Notes: a model not told the origin generated them from the letters alone. Shown: positions 28,754 through 38,781, counted from the stretch's first letter. The stretch: DNA of 64,000 nt from Janthinobacterium sp. Marseille (GCF_000013625.1 NC_009659.1:1488001-1552000); one strand, 5' to 3'. Program-made: numbers and translations.

Positions 28754-28771
28754 ATCCATTTATGCATGGAT
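28754..28771. promoter_or_regulatory. Inverted repeat ATCCAT-N6-ATGGAT in the divergent region
   Basis: Perfect 6-bp arms with a 6-nt spacer, roughly midway between the XRE regulator and the antitoxin. The arms share TCCAT/ATGGA with the half-sites at 28841-28869, so the same protein may bind both. Confidence 0.35.
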
Positions 28772-28840
28772 AGCTACTCATTCATGCATTTATATGCCTG
28801 TGTACGTTTGAGCTGCCCAGGGGTAAACTTGAAATTCCGG

Positions 28841-28869
28841 ATATGGAGTATATTGTATCCATATATGGA
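28841..28869. promoter_or_regulatory. Triple half-site operator of the Xre/RES module
   Basis: Three 7-bp half-sites: ATATGGA (28841-28847), its complement TCCATAT (28858-28864) and ATATGGA (28863-28869). The last two form the perfect 12-bp palindrome TCCATATATGGA. The array ends 7 nt before the antitoxin ATG and overlaps its ribosome-binding site, as expected for toxin-antitoxin autorepression. Confidence 0.5.
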
Positions 28870-28876
28870 GGAAATC

Positions 28877-29314
28877 ATGAGTGCAGCATACGCTTATCCC
28901 AAGAGTCGTTTTGAACCGGCCGCGCTGGTAGACCTGAACGCGAAGTCGGAAAGAGAGCGCTTGTCCCGTTCTGCGCTCAAGGGCTTTTTCTTGCTGGCAG
29001 ATGCGTGGAAACTGCGCGATGAAGATGCGCGTGAATTGCTGGGAGGCTTGTCCAGCAGCGCTTTCTACGAATGGAAAAAGAATCCTGACCGCTTGCTTGA
29101 GGTGGATCGCATCACGCGCATTTCCTACCTGATTGGTATCTATAAGGCATTGCACATTCTGTACGGTGAGAAGCTGGCAGATGAATGGGTCAGCCTGCCG
29201 AATAAAAACGTGATCTTTTCCGGCTTGTCGCCGCTCGCCTATATGCAGGCCGGCGGTTTGCTGGCGATGCAAATCGTGCGCAAGTTGCTGGATGCACGAC
29301 GCGGGGGACTGTAA
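28877..29314 (+). CDS. Xre/MbcA/ParS-type antitoxin (DUF2384)
   Basis: A 145-aa antitoxin partner of the RES toxin encoded next. An N-terminal helical region (SRSALKGFFLLADAWKLRDEDARELLGGLSSSAFYEWKK, a degenerate Xre helix-turn-helix) precedes the C-terminal toxin-binding domain (YKALHILYG, LADEWVSLPNKNVIFSGLSPLAYM), the hallmark of the MbcA/ParS family. The ATG at 28877 has GGAGGAA upstream. Its stop codon overlaps the toxin ATG by one base (TAATG), giving translational coupling. Half-sites in the promoter suggest autorepression by the antitoxin-toxin complex. Confidence 0.9.
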   Translation: MSAAYAYPKSRFEPAALVDLNAKSERERLSRSALKGFFLLADAWKLRDEDARELLGGLSSSAFYEWKKNPDRLLEVDRITRISYLIGIYKALHILYGEKLADEWVSLPNKNVIFSGLSPLAYMQAGGLLAMQIVRKLLDARRGGL

Positions 29315-30000
29315 TGGCTGCACCACCACTTGTGCAGTTGCGGCAGTTCGATACCTGTCGCCTGATACCGTCGCGGTTTGTCGATAAGGAAGATTCGGTA
29401 CTGGTGCCGCTGTCCGAAGATAGCAAGCATCTGGCAGATATCTTTGAACTCGATAATGCAACGAATGCACGCCTGATTGCCGAGCATGGTCGTGCGACCG
29501 GCATAGGTGTGGATGAGCTGGTGTTTGGCGTGCCCAATTTCCGCATGATCAATGCCGCTTATACCTATGCGCGGCCCGAAGGCAGTCGTTTCAATACCGA
29601 CGAACGCGGTGCCTGGTATTGCGGTTTTGAACTGCAGACCGCACTGGATGAAATCATCTTTCACAAGACCGTCGAGTATGTCGAGATTGACCGTTTCGAC
29701 GATACCGTCCGCTATCAGGTTTTGCTGGCGGATTTCAATAATGAATTCCACGATTTGCGCGGCGCGACACGCTATGCCAAATGCCTGGCACCGGATAGCT
29801 ATGTCGCTTCGCAAAAGCTGGCGGTGCAATTACTGGAGGCGGGGGCGCTGGGGATTATTTATCCGAGCGTGCGGCATGCCGGTGGCACCAATCTGGCTTG
29901 CTTCCGTCCGGCACTGGTAGGGAATGTGCGACGCGGACAGGTGTATGAGCTGTCATGGTCCGGTACGCCGCAACCCAAGGTAAAGGCAGTTCGTCGTTAA
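29314..30000 (+). CDS. RES-domain toxin (NAD+-depleting, MbcT/ParT type)
   Basis: A 228-aa RES protein. The domain is visible from SRFNTDERGAWYCGFELQTALDEIIFH to SVRHAGGTNLACFRP, with the family Arg, Glu and Ser positions present in those stretches. Characterised members consume NAD+ (phosphorolysis) or ADP-ribosylate a target, and kill or arrest the cell when not held by the antitoxin. It is translationally coupled to the antitoxin upstream. An 85-residue N-terminal region precedes the RES core. Which reaction this member performs cannot be told from sequence. Confidence 0.9.
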   Translation: MAAPPLVQLRQFDTCRLIPSRFVDKEDSVLVPLSEDSKHLADIFELDNATNARLIAEHGRATGIGVDELVFGVPNFRMINAAYTYARPEGSRFNTDERGAWYCGFELQTALDEIIFHKTVEYVEIDRFDDTVRYQVLLADFNNEFHDLRGATRYAKCLAPDSYVASQKLAVQLLEAGALGIIYPSVRHAGGTNLACFRPALVGNVRRGQVYELSWSGTPQPKVKAVRR

Positions 30001-30036
30001 CGTCTGCTGACGGTTTGTCGTTTTTTAGATGAAATA

Positions 30037-30066
30037 TAGACAATATTGTTTTTGTTTATCTATACT
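30037..30066 (+). promoter_or_regulatory. Promoter-like element of the autotransporter gene
   Basis: TAGACA (-35), 18-nt spacer, TATACT (-10), each 5/6 to consensus. The spacer region includes the perfect palindrome ACAATATTGT at 30040-30049, a possible operator. Confidence 0.5.
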
Positions 30067-30127
30067 GGAGCGCACAAACAGGGATTGAAGAGAAGCAATC
30101 AGAATTGCTCTTGCCAGTGAGAAAATA

Positions 30128-32788
30128 TTGAGAATATTTTTAGTCACGCCGCCATCCGCCATCCTTACTTCAGGCCATCCGCATCGGATTGGCTACCACC
30201 TTGCTTTCGGTATCACCGCCTTGTTCGCAACAAGTGCCTGGGCCGATTGCGACAGTACCGCGCCAACGTCCGGCACCACTGTCACCTGTACCGCTTCGGT
30301 TGGCACCGCCACCAGCGTGATTGCCGTGCCGGGCAGCACCGGAGTTACCGTCAATTCCTCAGGTGCCATTTCATTTACGCGCATGGGCATACAAGTGGTG
30401 GGTGGCAGCAACGTTACCAATAACGGCACCATTACGACGGCTGCCGGTTCGGGCAGTGGCTTGAAGGCGGCGATATCGGCGCTGACCAACAATAATACGA
30501 TCATCAATAATGGCGTGATTGCGGTCACGGGACCGAGCATTTATGGGATTTCAGTCGGTACTTCGGCCGCCGGTGGTGGCGGTGTCGGCAACACGATCGT
30601 CAATAGCGCAGGCAGCCAGATCACTACGCTCAATAGCGGCTCTGATGCGATCCATGTGGTGGGTGGTAATAATACGATCACGAATGACGGCACGATCAGC
30701 ACCAGCGGTTCTTCGTCGACAGCTGCGTACGCACAGGGCAACGCCAATAGCTTTACCAATAACGGCACCATCAATGTTGCGGGCAATGGTTCCGATGGCG
30801 TTTTCATGAATACGGTTAGCTCGACTTTCACATCGAGTATTACGAATAATGGCAGCATCACCAGCGCGAATTCGTATGCGATTCGAGGTCTCAACGGCAG
30901 TGATACGGTGATCAATTCCGGTTATCTGGAAGGGCACGGTGGGGCAGCGGGTGATACCGCCATCATCCTCGGTAACAGCGTCAATAATTCACTGATCTTG
31001 CGCACCGGTTCACAGATTGTCGGTGCGTCCGAAGGCGGGCGTGGCAACAGCAATGTTTATCTGGAAGGCAGTGGCCTGGTTGATAGCGCATTCCGTAATT
31101 TCAATACATTGACGATGCGCGGTGCGGCGTGGAACTGGACTACCGATGCGACTTTCAATAACACCACGATCCAGACCGGGACTCTGACGCTGGATAGTGT
31201 ATTGACCAGCCCGGTGTATATCGATACCGCAGGAACGCTGGCGACCACCGGCGGGACCACGACAGTAGCCGGCAGTGCGGCAGGTGCTGCGCCCGGTACT
31301 GTGGTTGGCGTCTTATCCGGCACCGGCAGTGTAGCGGGCAATCTGGTGAACGGCGGTACCGTGCATCCTGGGGCAGGCGATGGGACCGGTGCGCTGACGA
31401 TCAACGGTAATTACACCAATCTGAGTTCAGGCACACTGGCGATTGATCTCACACCTACTTCTGCCGGCAAGCTGAACGTGACGGGTAACGTGAATCTGCA
31501 AGGCGGACAGGTGACGGCGAATTTCAAACCAGGTAACTATGACGCCTTCCAGCAGCAGGAAATCATACATTGCACCGGCAATTGCGTGACCGGCAGCTTC
31601 ACCGCATATACGCCTTCTGCATTTGTCGATACCACCGTATTCAACGGTGCCGGCAACAATAGTGTCTTCATAGGCTATCAGCGTAACGATGTCGATTTCG
31701 CCGATGTGGCGACTACCGAAAACGACAAGGCCCTGGCTGCTTCGCTCGATGCAAACGCGAATGCCGGTGGCATGACGAATATAGTGAATCAATTGGTGAC
31801 GATGTCAGCCGCGCAGGCGCAAAGTGCTTTCAATAGCCTGGGTGGAGGTGATGTGCACGCCACGCTGGCTGGTTTGAATATGCGCCAGAGTGGCATGTTT
31901 GCACGCGCCTTGACGCAACGCTTGTCGGGTCCCTTGCCGCGTGACATGACGCGCGATAGCGGGCTGTGGGTGCGACCTTATTACAGCGACGGTCGCGTCC
32001 GTAGTGATGTCGTGGCTGACGCGGATTACCGCATCAGCGGGGTGGCTGCCGGGATGGATGGCTGGGTCAATCCGGAATGGTTGCTGGGTGCAGGTATTGA
32101 TGTGTCGCAGTTGCACGGCAATTTCTCGTCCTATGATGCGCATGCGAAAACCGATGCTTACCAGCTTGGTGTGTACAGCAGTTATCAACGCGATGATTTT
32201 TATGTGGATGGCATTCTTAGCGCCGGGCGGCAAAAGAATACCGTCGATCGCAATATCAGTTTCGCCGGTACGGATGCACGTGCCAATGCCGCCTACACCG
32301 GCCGGCATGTGAATCTCTATATGGAGACCGGCTATAAGCTGCCATTGTCAGGACAACTGGTCCTCAAGCCCCTGGCTTCCCTGAGCTATGTGCGGCAGCG
32401 TGAACCGGGTTTCAGTGAAAACGGTGCCGGCGAGATAGGCTTGAATGGGCAGAGTGCAACGACGCAAAGTGTCCGCTCCGGACTGGGTGCGGCCCTGATG
32501 AAGGATTTTGCAGTCAGTGGCGGGGTGTTGACGGTGGAAGGCAAGGCGCGCTGGTTGCATGAATTTGCCGATCGTACGCCACAATTCCAGGCCGCTTTTG
32601 CCGGTGATATAACCGGCCAGACTTTCACTATCAAAGGTGCGGAAGCGTGGCGCGATGCAGCACTATTGGGTCTGAACCTGATTTATGCCAATAGCGCGAA
32701 TATGCATGTCTATCTTAGTTACGATGCAACCGTTGCCAAACGCGACACGGCGCATACAGTGACTGCCGGCCTGCGTTATGCATGGTAG
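30128..32788 (+). CDS. Autotransporter (type V secretion) outer-membrane protein
   Basis: An 886-aa surface protein exported by its own barrel. A signal peptide ends near residue 39 (TSAWA before DCD). The passenger (about 40-560) is a repeat-rich beta-helix with recurring N-N-G-T-I/V-type turns. The C-terminal autotransporter beta-barrel occupies about 614-886 (LWVRPYYSDGRVRSD onward) and ends in the aromatic LRYAW. Annotated from a TTG at 30128 because no ATG is available before the signal peptide; the start is uncertain, though a promoter-like element and a small hairpin precede it. No protease or adhesion motif is recognised, so the passenger function is unknown. Two surface-associated features, this and the chemoreceptor, fall in the same accessory stretch. 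Confidence 0.88.
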   Translation: MRIFLVTPPSAILTSGHPHRIGYHLAFGITALFATSAWADCDSTAPTSGTTVTCTASVGTATSVIAVPGSTGVTVNSSGAISFTRMGIQVVGGSNVTNNGTITTAAGSGSGLKAAISALTNNNTIINNGVIAVTGPSIYGISVGTSAAGGGGVGNTIVNSAGSQITTLNSGSDAIHVVGGNNTITNDGTISTSGSSSTAAYAQGNANSFTNNGTINVAGNGSDGVFMNTVSSTFTSSITNNGSITSANSYAIRGLNGSDTVINSGYLEGHGGAAGDTAIILGNSVNNSLILRTGSQIVGASEGGRGNSNVYLEGSGLVDSAFRNFNTLTMRGAAWNWTTDATFNNTTIQTGTLTLDSVLTSPVYIDTAGTLATTGGTTTVAGSAAGAAPGTVVGVLSGTGSVAGNLVNGGTVHPGAGDGTGALTINGNYTNLSSGTLAIDLTPTSAGKLNVTGNVNLQGGQVTANFKPGNYDAFQQQEIIHCTGNCVTGSFTAYTPSAFVDTTVFNGAGNNSVFIGYQRNDVDFADVATTENDKALAASLDANANAGGMTNIVNQLVTMSAAQAQSAFNSLGGGDVHATLAGLNMRQSGMFARALTQRLSGPLPRDMTRDSGLWVRPYYSDGRVRSDVVADADYRISGVAAGMDGWVNPEWLLGAGIDVSQLHGNFSSYDAHAKTDAYQLGVYSSYQRDDFYVDGILSAGRQKNTVDRNISFAGTDARANAAYTGRHVNLYMETGYKLPLSGQLVLKPLASLSYVRQREPGFSENGAGEIGLNGQSATTQSVRSGLGAALMKDFAVSGGVLTVEGKARWLHEFADRTPQFQAAFAGDITGQTFTIKGAEAWRDAALLGLNLIYANSANMHVYLSYDATVAKRDTAHTVTAGLRYAW

Positions 32789-32801
32789 TGCCTGCACCTG
32801 A

Positions 32802-33086
32802 TCAGGCATCCTGCCGCATGGCCTTTGCCACGCTATCCTTGTTCAAGACTTCCCCCCACGATTCGATGCGGTAGATATCGCCGAACTTGTGTATCACCAT
32901 GCCGTATTGCTCGCGCAGTTTGTCGACCTGTTCATCGATAGAGCTTTTGTCGATGCCGGTCAGGTCGTCGATAGCGGTAGGGGTAGGGCGTTCCAGCAAA
33001 TCAATGGCGGATGCCAGCACGAATAATCTGCGCGCATCATCGAGCGGATATTGCGGTACCCCGAATTTATTTTTACTGACAGTCAT
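32802..33086 (-). CDS. Hypothetical 94-aa protein, winged-helix-like
   Basis: Small cytoplasmic protein of unknown function, convergent with the autotransporter with a 13-bp gap. The central helices (ARRLFVLASAIDLLER, TAIDDLTGIDKSSIDEQVDKLREQYG) followed by two strands (VIHKFGDIYRIES) resemble a winged helix. The ATG at 33086 has AAAGGATG just upstream, a good ribosome-binding site, which supports it being a real gene. Confidence 0.65.
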   Translation of the reverse strand: MTVSKNKFGVPQYPLDDARRLFVLASAIDLLERPTPTAIDDLTGIDKSSIDEQVDKLREQYGMVIHKFGDIYRIESWGEVLNKDSVAKAMRQDA

Positions 33087-33360
33087 GCGTTCATCCTTTC
33101 CTCTATGAGGTGGGCGGACGAATCTCCTGGTGGCTATTCGTTTTTTTACGCTTCAATGCTTAATATAGTACCGACTCTGCCGGCTGGCAAAAATTCCATT
33201 TGCCGCCTGTCAACATTGCTGTTTCAGCCCTGGGCCGCAAGACCGGCATTTTTTTGTTAGTCTTATGCACTTGGCTTATTTCTTTCCCATCAGAATCCTT
33301 TAGCAGCGCGGGTTTGCCGCAGGGCATGCCCGGTGCTGCTGTCTTACCTGTTTTTAGAAA

Positions 33361-35874
33361 GTGCCTGAACCCATGTTCCTGCAATCCCTACGTATGACGC
33401 AGCGCGACTGGCGCGCCGGTGAACTGCGCTTCCTGCTGGTGTCGCTGATAGTCGCGGTCGCCGCCTTGTCCTCGGTCGGTTTCTTTGTTGATCGCATGCG
33501 GGCCGGTTTGAATCGCGATGCCCACCAATTGCTGGGCGCGGACCTGGTCATACGTGCCGATGAACCGATTGCCGCTGCCATGCGCAAGGAAGCGCAACAG
33601 CGTGGCTTGCAACTGGCCGATACCACGGTGTTCCCGAGCATGGCGATTGCCGGTGAAGGTGAGCAGGCCGTCTCCAAGCTTGCTTCGATCAAGGCTGTTA
33701 CGACCGGTTATCCGCTGCGCGGCAAGCTGAAGGTGTCGGATACCCTGGTCGGCGAAGGCGAGGTGACCGATACGATCCCTGCGACCGGTACGGTATGGGT
33801 TGATCCGGGCATCCTGGAAAGCCTGAATGTCGCAGTCGGCAGCCCGCTGAAGCTGGGCGACAAGACGTTCACGATTGCCAAGGTATTGAATTTTGAGCCG
33901 GATCGCGGTGCCGGCTTCATGAACTTCGCGCCACGCGTGATGCTGGCGCAAACCGATCTCGCCGCTACCAACCTGGTACAGAACGGTTCGCGCGTCAGCT
34001 ATCGCTTGCTGCTGGCCGGCAAGCAGGCGGACGTCAGCGCCTTCGATAAGCAGGTGCAGGAGCAGATCGAGAAACAAAATCTCAAAGGCCTGCGCACCGA
34101 ATCGCTGGAGTCGGGCCGCCCGGAAATGCGCGCCACGCTGGAGCGCGCCGAGCAATTCCTGTCACTGGTCGGCTTGCTGTCGGCGATGCTGGCCGCCGTC
34201 GCAGTGGCAATGGCGGCACGTCGCTTTATGCTGCGCCATGTGGATGCCTGTGCGATGCTGCGTTGCCTCGGCATGACGCAAAACCAGGTGACGAGTTTGT
34301 ACCTGATTGAATTCCTGATCGTCGGCTTGCTGGGTAGTGCGCTGGGCGCCGCGATCGGCTTTGCCGCGCATTTTGTCCTGATCGAATGGCTCGGCCGCTT
34401 GGTGACGAATGTCTTGCCTGCCGCTTCCTTCCTGCCGGCATTGCAGGGCATCGCCACCGGCTTGCTCCTGCTGATCGGTTTTGCCGTGCCGCCTATCCTG
34501 CAATTGCGCAATGTGCCGCATAACCGCGTGATTCGCCGTGAGCAGGATATGCCGCAGCCGATCACCATCGCGACGTATGCGCTGGGTTTGGCTACCTTTG
34601 TCGGCTTGCTCTTATGGCAGGCAGGGAATGTGAAACTGGGTTTGCTGACCGCGGCCGGTTTCCTCGGTGGCCTGGCCGGATTTGCAGTCATCAGCTGGTT
34701 CGCTTTGAAATCGTTGCAATCCTTGCGCGGCATGATCAATCATCCGAGCTGGCGTTTTGCCGTGACGGCTTTACAGCGACGTCCCGGCGCGACGGTGGTG
34801 CAGGTAGTGGCCCTGGCCCTGGGTTTGATGGCCTTACTCTTGCTGACGGTGATACGCGGCGATCTGGTCGCCGCCTGGCGTAGTGCCACGCCGCCGGATG
34901 CCCCAAATCGTTTCGTGATCAATATCCAGCCGGAACAAAAAGCGCAAATCGAAGCACGCCTGAAACAAAACAATATTGTCGGCAACGATCTTTATCCGAT
35001 GATACGCGGCCGTTTGCTGGCGATTAACGGCAAGGAAATTACCGGCGAAACATTCATCGAAGACCGCGCCAAGCGCCTGGTTGACCGGGAATTCAATCTG
35101 TCGACGATGACGCAGATTCCGGAACAAAATGAAATTACCGCCGGCCGCTGGTATGACAACAGCAAGCCGGAAGCATCAGTGGAGGAGGGGTTGGCCAAGA
35201 CCCTGAACCTGAAGCTGGGCGATCATTTGAAATTCGATATCGCCGGGGAAACGGTCGACGTTCCCATTACCAGCTTGCGCAAGCTGGAGTGGGGTTCGAT
35301 GCGCGTGAACTTCTTTGTCATCATCAACCCGGCTGCGATGAAGGATATGCCGCAAACCTGGATTACCGCTTTCCATTTGCCACAGACAAATACCGGGCTG
35401 GAAAATCAATTAACACGTGATTTCCCGAACCTGACGGTGGTCGATATTGGCAGCGTGGTGAAGCAGATCCAGGATGTGGTGGATCAGGTGGTGACGGCGG
35501 TTGAATTCCTTTTCCTGTTCACCTTGGCTTCCGGCATGCTGGTCTTGTATGCCGCATTGGCCAGCTCGCAGGATCAGCGGACGCGTGAGGCAGGGCTGTT
35601 GCGCGCATTGGGGGCGACACGCAAGCAGTTGTCGCAATCGCAATGGATAGAATTTGCGCTGGTCGGCGGCCTGGCCGGTTTGCTGGCGGCAACCGGAGCG
35701 ACTGCGGTTGGCTGGAGCCTCGCGCATTTCGTCTTTGATTTCGAGTGGATATTCAGCCCGGTCGTATGGCTGGCAGGCCTGGGTATCGGCGCCGCCTGTG
35801 CCTTTATCGGTGGCTGGGTAGGCTTGCGCCATGTCCTCAAGCAACCACCGTTGCAGACCCTGCGCGAAGCCTGA
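33361..35874 (+). CDS. ABC transporter permease, FtsX/YbbP family
   Basis: An 837-aa inner-membrane protein of the MacB/FtsX-like permease family, closest to YbbP. It has an N-terminal membrane helix (about 18-40), a periplasmic domain (about 40-260), three membrane helices around 260-400, a second periplasmic domain (about 480-710) and three C-terminal helices with the FtsX core (LVLYAALASSQDQRTREAGLLRALGATRKQL). The usual partner ATPase gene (YbbA) is not adjacent, which is unusual. Members are thought to move lipids or peptides through the envelope. The GTG at 33361 or the ATG at 33373 could be the start; neither has a strong ribosome-binding site. Confidence 0.9.
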   Translation: MPEPMFLQSLRMTQRDWRAGELRFLLVSLIVAVAALSSVGFFVDRMRAGLNRDAHQLLGADLVIRADEPIAAAMRKEAQQRGLQLADTTVFPSMAIAGEGEQAVSKLASIKAVTTGYPLRGKLKVSDTLVGEGEVTDTIPATGTVWVDPGILESLNVAVGSPLKLGDKTFTIAKVLNFEPDRGAGFMNFAPRVMLAQTDLAATNLVQNGSRVSYRLLLAGKQADVSAFDKQVQEQIEKQNLKGLRTESLESGRPEMRATLERAEQFLSLVGLLSAMLAAVAVAMAARRFMLRHVDACAMLRCLGMTQNQVTSLYLIEFLIVGLLGSALGAAIGFAAHFVLIEWLGRLVTNVLPAASFLPALQGIATGLLLLIGFAVPPILQLRNVPHNRVIRREQDMPQPITIATYALGLATFVGLLLWQAGNVKLGLLTAAGFLGGLAGFAVISWFALKSLQSLRGMINHPSWRFAVTALQRRPGATVVQVVALALGLMALLLLTVIRGDLVAAWRSATPPDAPNRFVINIQPEQKAQIEARLKQNNIVGNDLYPMIRGRLLAINGKEITGETFIEDRAKRLVDREFNLSTMTQIPEQNEITAGRWYDNSKPEASVEEGLAKTLNLKLGDHLKFDIAGETVDVPITSLRKLEWGSMRVNFFVIINPAAMKDMPQTWITAFHLPQTNTGLENQLTRDFPNLTVVDIGSVVKQIQDVVDQVVTAVEFLFLFTLASGMLVLYAALASSQDQRTREAGLLRALGATRKQLSQSQWIEFALVGGLAGLLAATGATAVGWSLAHFVFDFEWIFSPVVWLAGLGIGAACAFIGGWVGLRHVLKQPPLQTLREA

Positions 35875-35925
35875 TTTCGCGCGGCGGGATGCCGTATCGA
35901 ATAGCGATGCGGTATCATGCAGGCT

Positions 35926-36330
35926 ATGACTACTGAACAAGAAACACAGCCTGCAAGCATCTATGAATTGATAGGTGGCGATGCCAAAGTACGCGAACTG
36001 GTCGACCGGTTTTATGACTTGATGGACCTGGAGCCGGCCTTTGCCGGCATCCGCGCGATGCATCCGACCACACTGGAAGGTTCACGCGACAAACTTTACT
36101 GGTTCCTCTCCGGCTGGACCGGCGGCCCGAATATGTTTGTCGAACGCTTCGGCCATCCACGCCTGCGTGCACGCCATTTGCCTTACGCGATAGCCACTGA
36201 TGAACGTGACCAGTGGTTGCGTTGCATGGAAACCGCGATGCAGGATGTCGGCATTGAAGAGCAAATACAAAAGCGCTTGCAGCAAGCCTTTTACGACACT
36301 GCCGACTGGATGCGCAATACGCATGGCTAA
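35926..36330 (+). CDS. Group II truncated hemoglobin
   Basis: A 134-aa 2-on-2 globin that binds heme and reacts with oxygen or nitric oxide. Features: IYELIGGDAKVRELVDRFYDLM (helices A-B), the tyrosine/tryptophan-rich LYWFLSGWTGGPNMFVERFGHPRLRARH segment that carries the proximal His, and DQWLRCMETAM (helix G). The start could also be an ATG three codons upstream (35917). It lies between the permease and rmuC on the same strand. Target and partner reductase are not visible. Confidence 0.93.
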   Translation: MTTEQETQPASIYELIGGDAKVRELVDRFYDLMDLEPAFAGIRAMHPTTLEGSRDKLYWFLSGWTGGPNMFVERFGHPRLRARHLPYAIATDERDQWLRCMETAMQDVGIEEQIQKRLQQAFYDTADWMRNTHG

Positions 36331-36378
36331 GCAGCCGCGGCCTTTCCCCAACTCGTTCCATCCGGATAAAGTCCAATC

Positions 36379-37860
36379 ATGACCCAACTGCATTTCATCA
36401 TCCTGGCAGTACTTGCGGTAGTCGTCATTGCCTTGCAAGTGGTGCTGCTGTTGCGCGCGCGCGGCACGGACCTCGCATCACAAATCACGCCTCAATTAAA
36501 GCAATTGCAGAATGAAGTACAAGCGCACCAGCAACAAGGCAGCGAGCGCATAGAGCGTGAACTGCGTGAGCAGGTGCAATCGACGGCACAATCCACGCGG
36601 CAAGAGTTGGGTAGCAACTTTACCCAGTTCCAGCAAGCGCTGTCGACCCAAATGACCAGCGTCGCGACACTACAAAACAATCAGATCGATTCCTTTGCGC
36701 AGCAACTGGCTAAGTTGAATGAAGCCAATGCCCAGCAACTGGAAGCGATGCGTCTCGCCATCGGTGCACAAGCGCAAGCCGGGCGCGAAGAGCAGGCGAC
36801 TGCGCTCAAGCATTTTGGCGATACCCTGAACCAGACATTGACGACGCTGACCGAATCGAATGCGCAACGCATGGCGGAAGTACGGGCCACGCTGGAAGCC
36901 AAGATCAAGGACTTGCAAACCGATAACGGCACACGCCTGGAAGAGATGCGCAAGACGGTCGATGAGAAGTTGCATGCGACGCTGGAGCAACGCCTTGGTG
37001 AATCCTTCAAACTGGTGTCGGACCGCCTGGAGAAAGTCCATCAAGGCCTGGGCGAGATGCAGCAACTTGCAATCGGCGTGGGTGACCTTAAGCGCGTGTT
37101 GACGAATGTGAAGACGCGCGGCACCTGGGGTGAAGTGCAACTGGAGATGTTACTGGAACAGGTGTTGACGCCTGATCAGTATGCGAAGAATGTGGAAACC
37201 GTTCCCGGTACCGGTGAACGCGTCGAGTTCGCGATCAAGTTGCCGGGCACCGACGATGGTCAGACACCGATCTGGATGCCGATCGATGCCAAATTCCCGA
37301 AAGAACAATACGAGCGCCTGGCGGAAGCGGCGGATCGCGCCGATGCCGATGGTGTGTCGTTGGCGGGACGCGAGCTGGAACGTGTCGTGCGTTTTGAAGC
37401 GAAGAAGATTGCCGAGAAATATTTATCGCCACCATTGACGACCGACTTCGCGATCCTGTTCCTGCCGACCGAGGGCTTGTATGCCGAAGTCATGCGGCGT
37501 CCCGGCCTCGCCGACGATTTGCAGCGCACGCACCGCGTCAGCATTGCCGGACCTTCGACCTTGTCGGCTTTGCTCAATAGCTTGCAGATGGGCTTCCGTA
37601 CGCTGGCGCTGGAAAAACGTTCATCCGAAGTCTGGCAGGTGCTGGGTGCTGTCAAGACTGAATTCGGCAAGTTTGGCGACGTGCTCGCTGCGACCAAGGC
37701 CACGCTGGAGCGTGCGGCGAAGAATATCGAACAGGCTGAAACACGTAGCCGCCAGATGACGCGCAAACTCAAATCGGTGGAAGCACTGCCGAGTGAAACC
37801 GCGCAGCAATTGCTCGGTGTCGACCTGCCTCTGGGTGACCTGCTGGACGATAAGGAATAG
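36379..37860 (+). CDS. rmuC: DNA recombination protein RmuC
   Basis: A 493-aa protein that limits DNA inversions at short inverted repeats. It has an N-terminal membrane helix (about 5-24), a long coiled coil rich in Gln and Glu (about 35-215) and the C-terminal RmuC nuclease-like domain (LKRVLTNVKTRGTWGEVQLEMLLEQ, MPIDAKFPKEQYE, DFAILFLPTEGLYAEV). The family is thought to be nuclease-like by fold. It ends about 100 bp before the FMN riboswitch. Confidence 0.94.
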   Translation: MTQLHFIILAVLAVVVIALQVVLLLRARGTDLASQITPQLKQLQNEVQAHQQQGSERIERELREQVQSTAQSTRQELGSNFTQFQQALSTQMTSVATLQNNQIDSFAQQLAKLNEANAQQLEAMRLAIGAQAQAGREEQATALKHFGDTLNQTLTTLTESNAQRMAEVRATLEAKIKDLQTDNGTRLEEMRKTVDEKLHATLEQRLGESFKLVSDRLEKVHQGLGEMQQLAIGVGDLKRVLTNVKTRGTWGEVQLEMLLEQVLTPDQYAKNVETVPGTGERVEFAIKLPGTDDGQTPIWMPIDAKFPKEQYERLAEAADRADADGVSLAGRELERVVRFEAKKIAEKYLSPPLTTDFAILFLPTEGLYAEVMRRPGLADDLQRTHRVSIAGPSTLSALLNSLQMGFRTLALEKRSSEVWQVLGAVKTEFGKFGDVLAATKATLERAAKNIEQAETRSRQMTRKLKSVEALPSETAQQLLGVDLPLGDLLDDKE

Positions 37861-37966
37861 GCAAATCCGGTGCTCGTCAGCAGCCTTTTTTAAATCATGA
37901 TAAATTGTCGACACCTGATGCAGTGAATGTATAGCTTCATCGATGTATTCATTTCATCAGTTTAAC

Positions 37967-38717
<751 letters not shown>

Positions 38718-38781
38718 TGTAAATCCATCAGCGATGAGGCAGCGCCTCAACGCCCCGGTGAAACTGATGGAGCAAAGAAAA

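Noticed and set aside
30701..30900. CRISPR-like short repeats in the autotransporter
   Set aside because: The repeats are codon-level (Asn-Asn-Gly-Thr turns) in frame with the passenger, without regular repeat-spacer structure.
30550..31404. Antisense frames inside the autotransporter passenger
   Set aside because: They arise from the repetitive codons (Asn, Gly and Thr) of the passenger and have no independent signals.
33160..33384. 74-codon minus-strand frame upstream of the permease
   Set aside because: Covers the presumed promoter and start of the permease gene; no domain and no ribosome-binding site.
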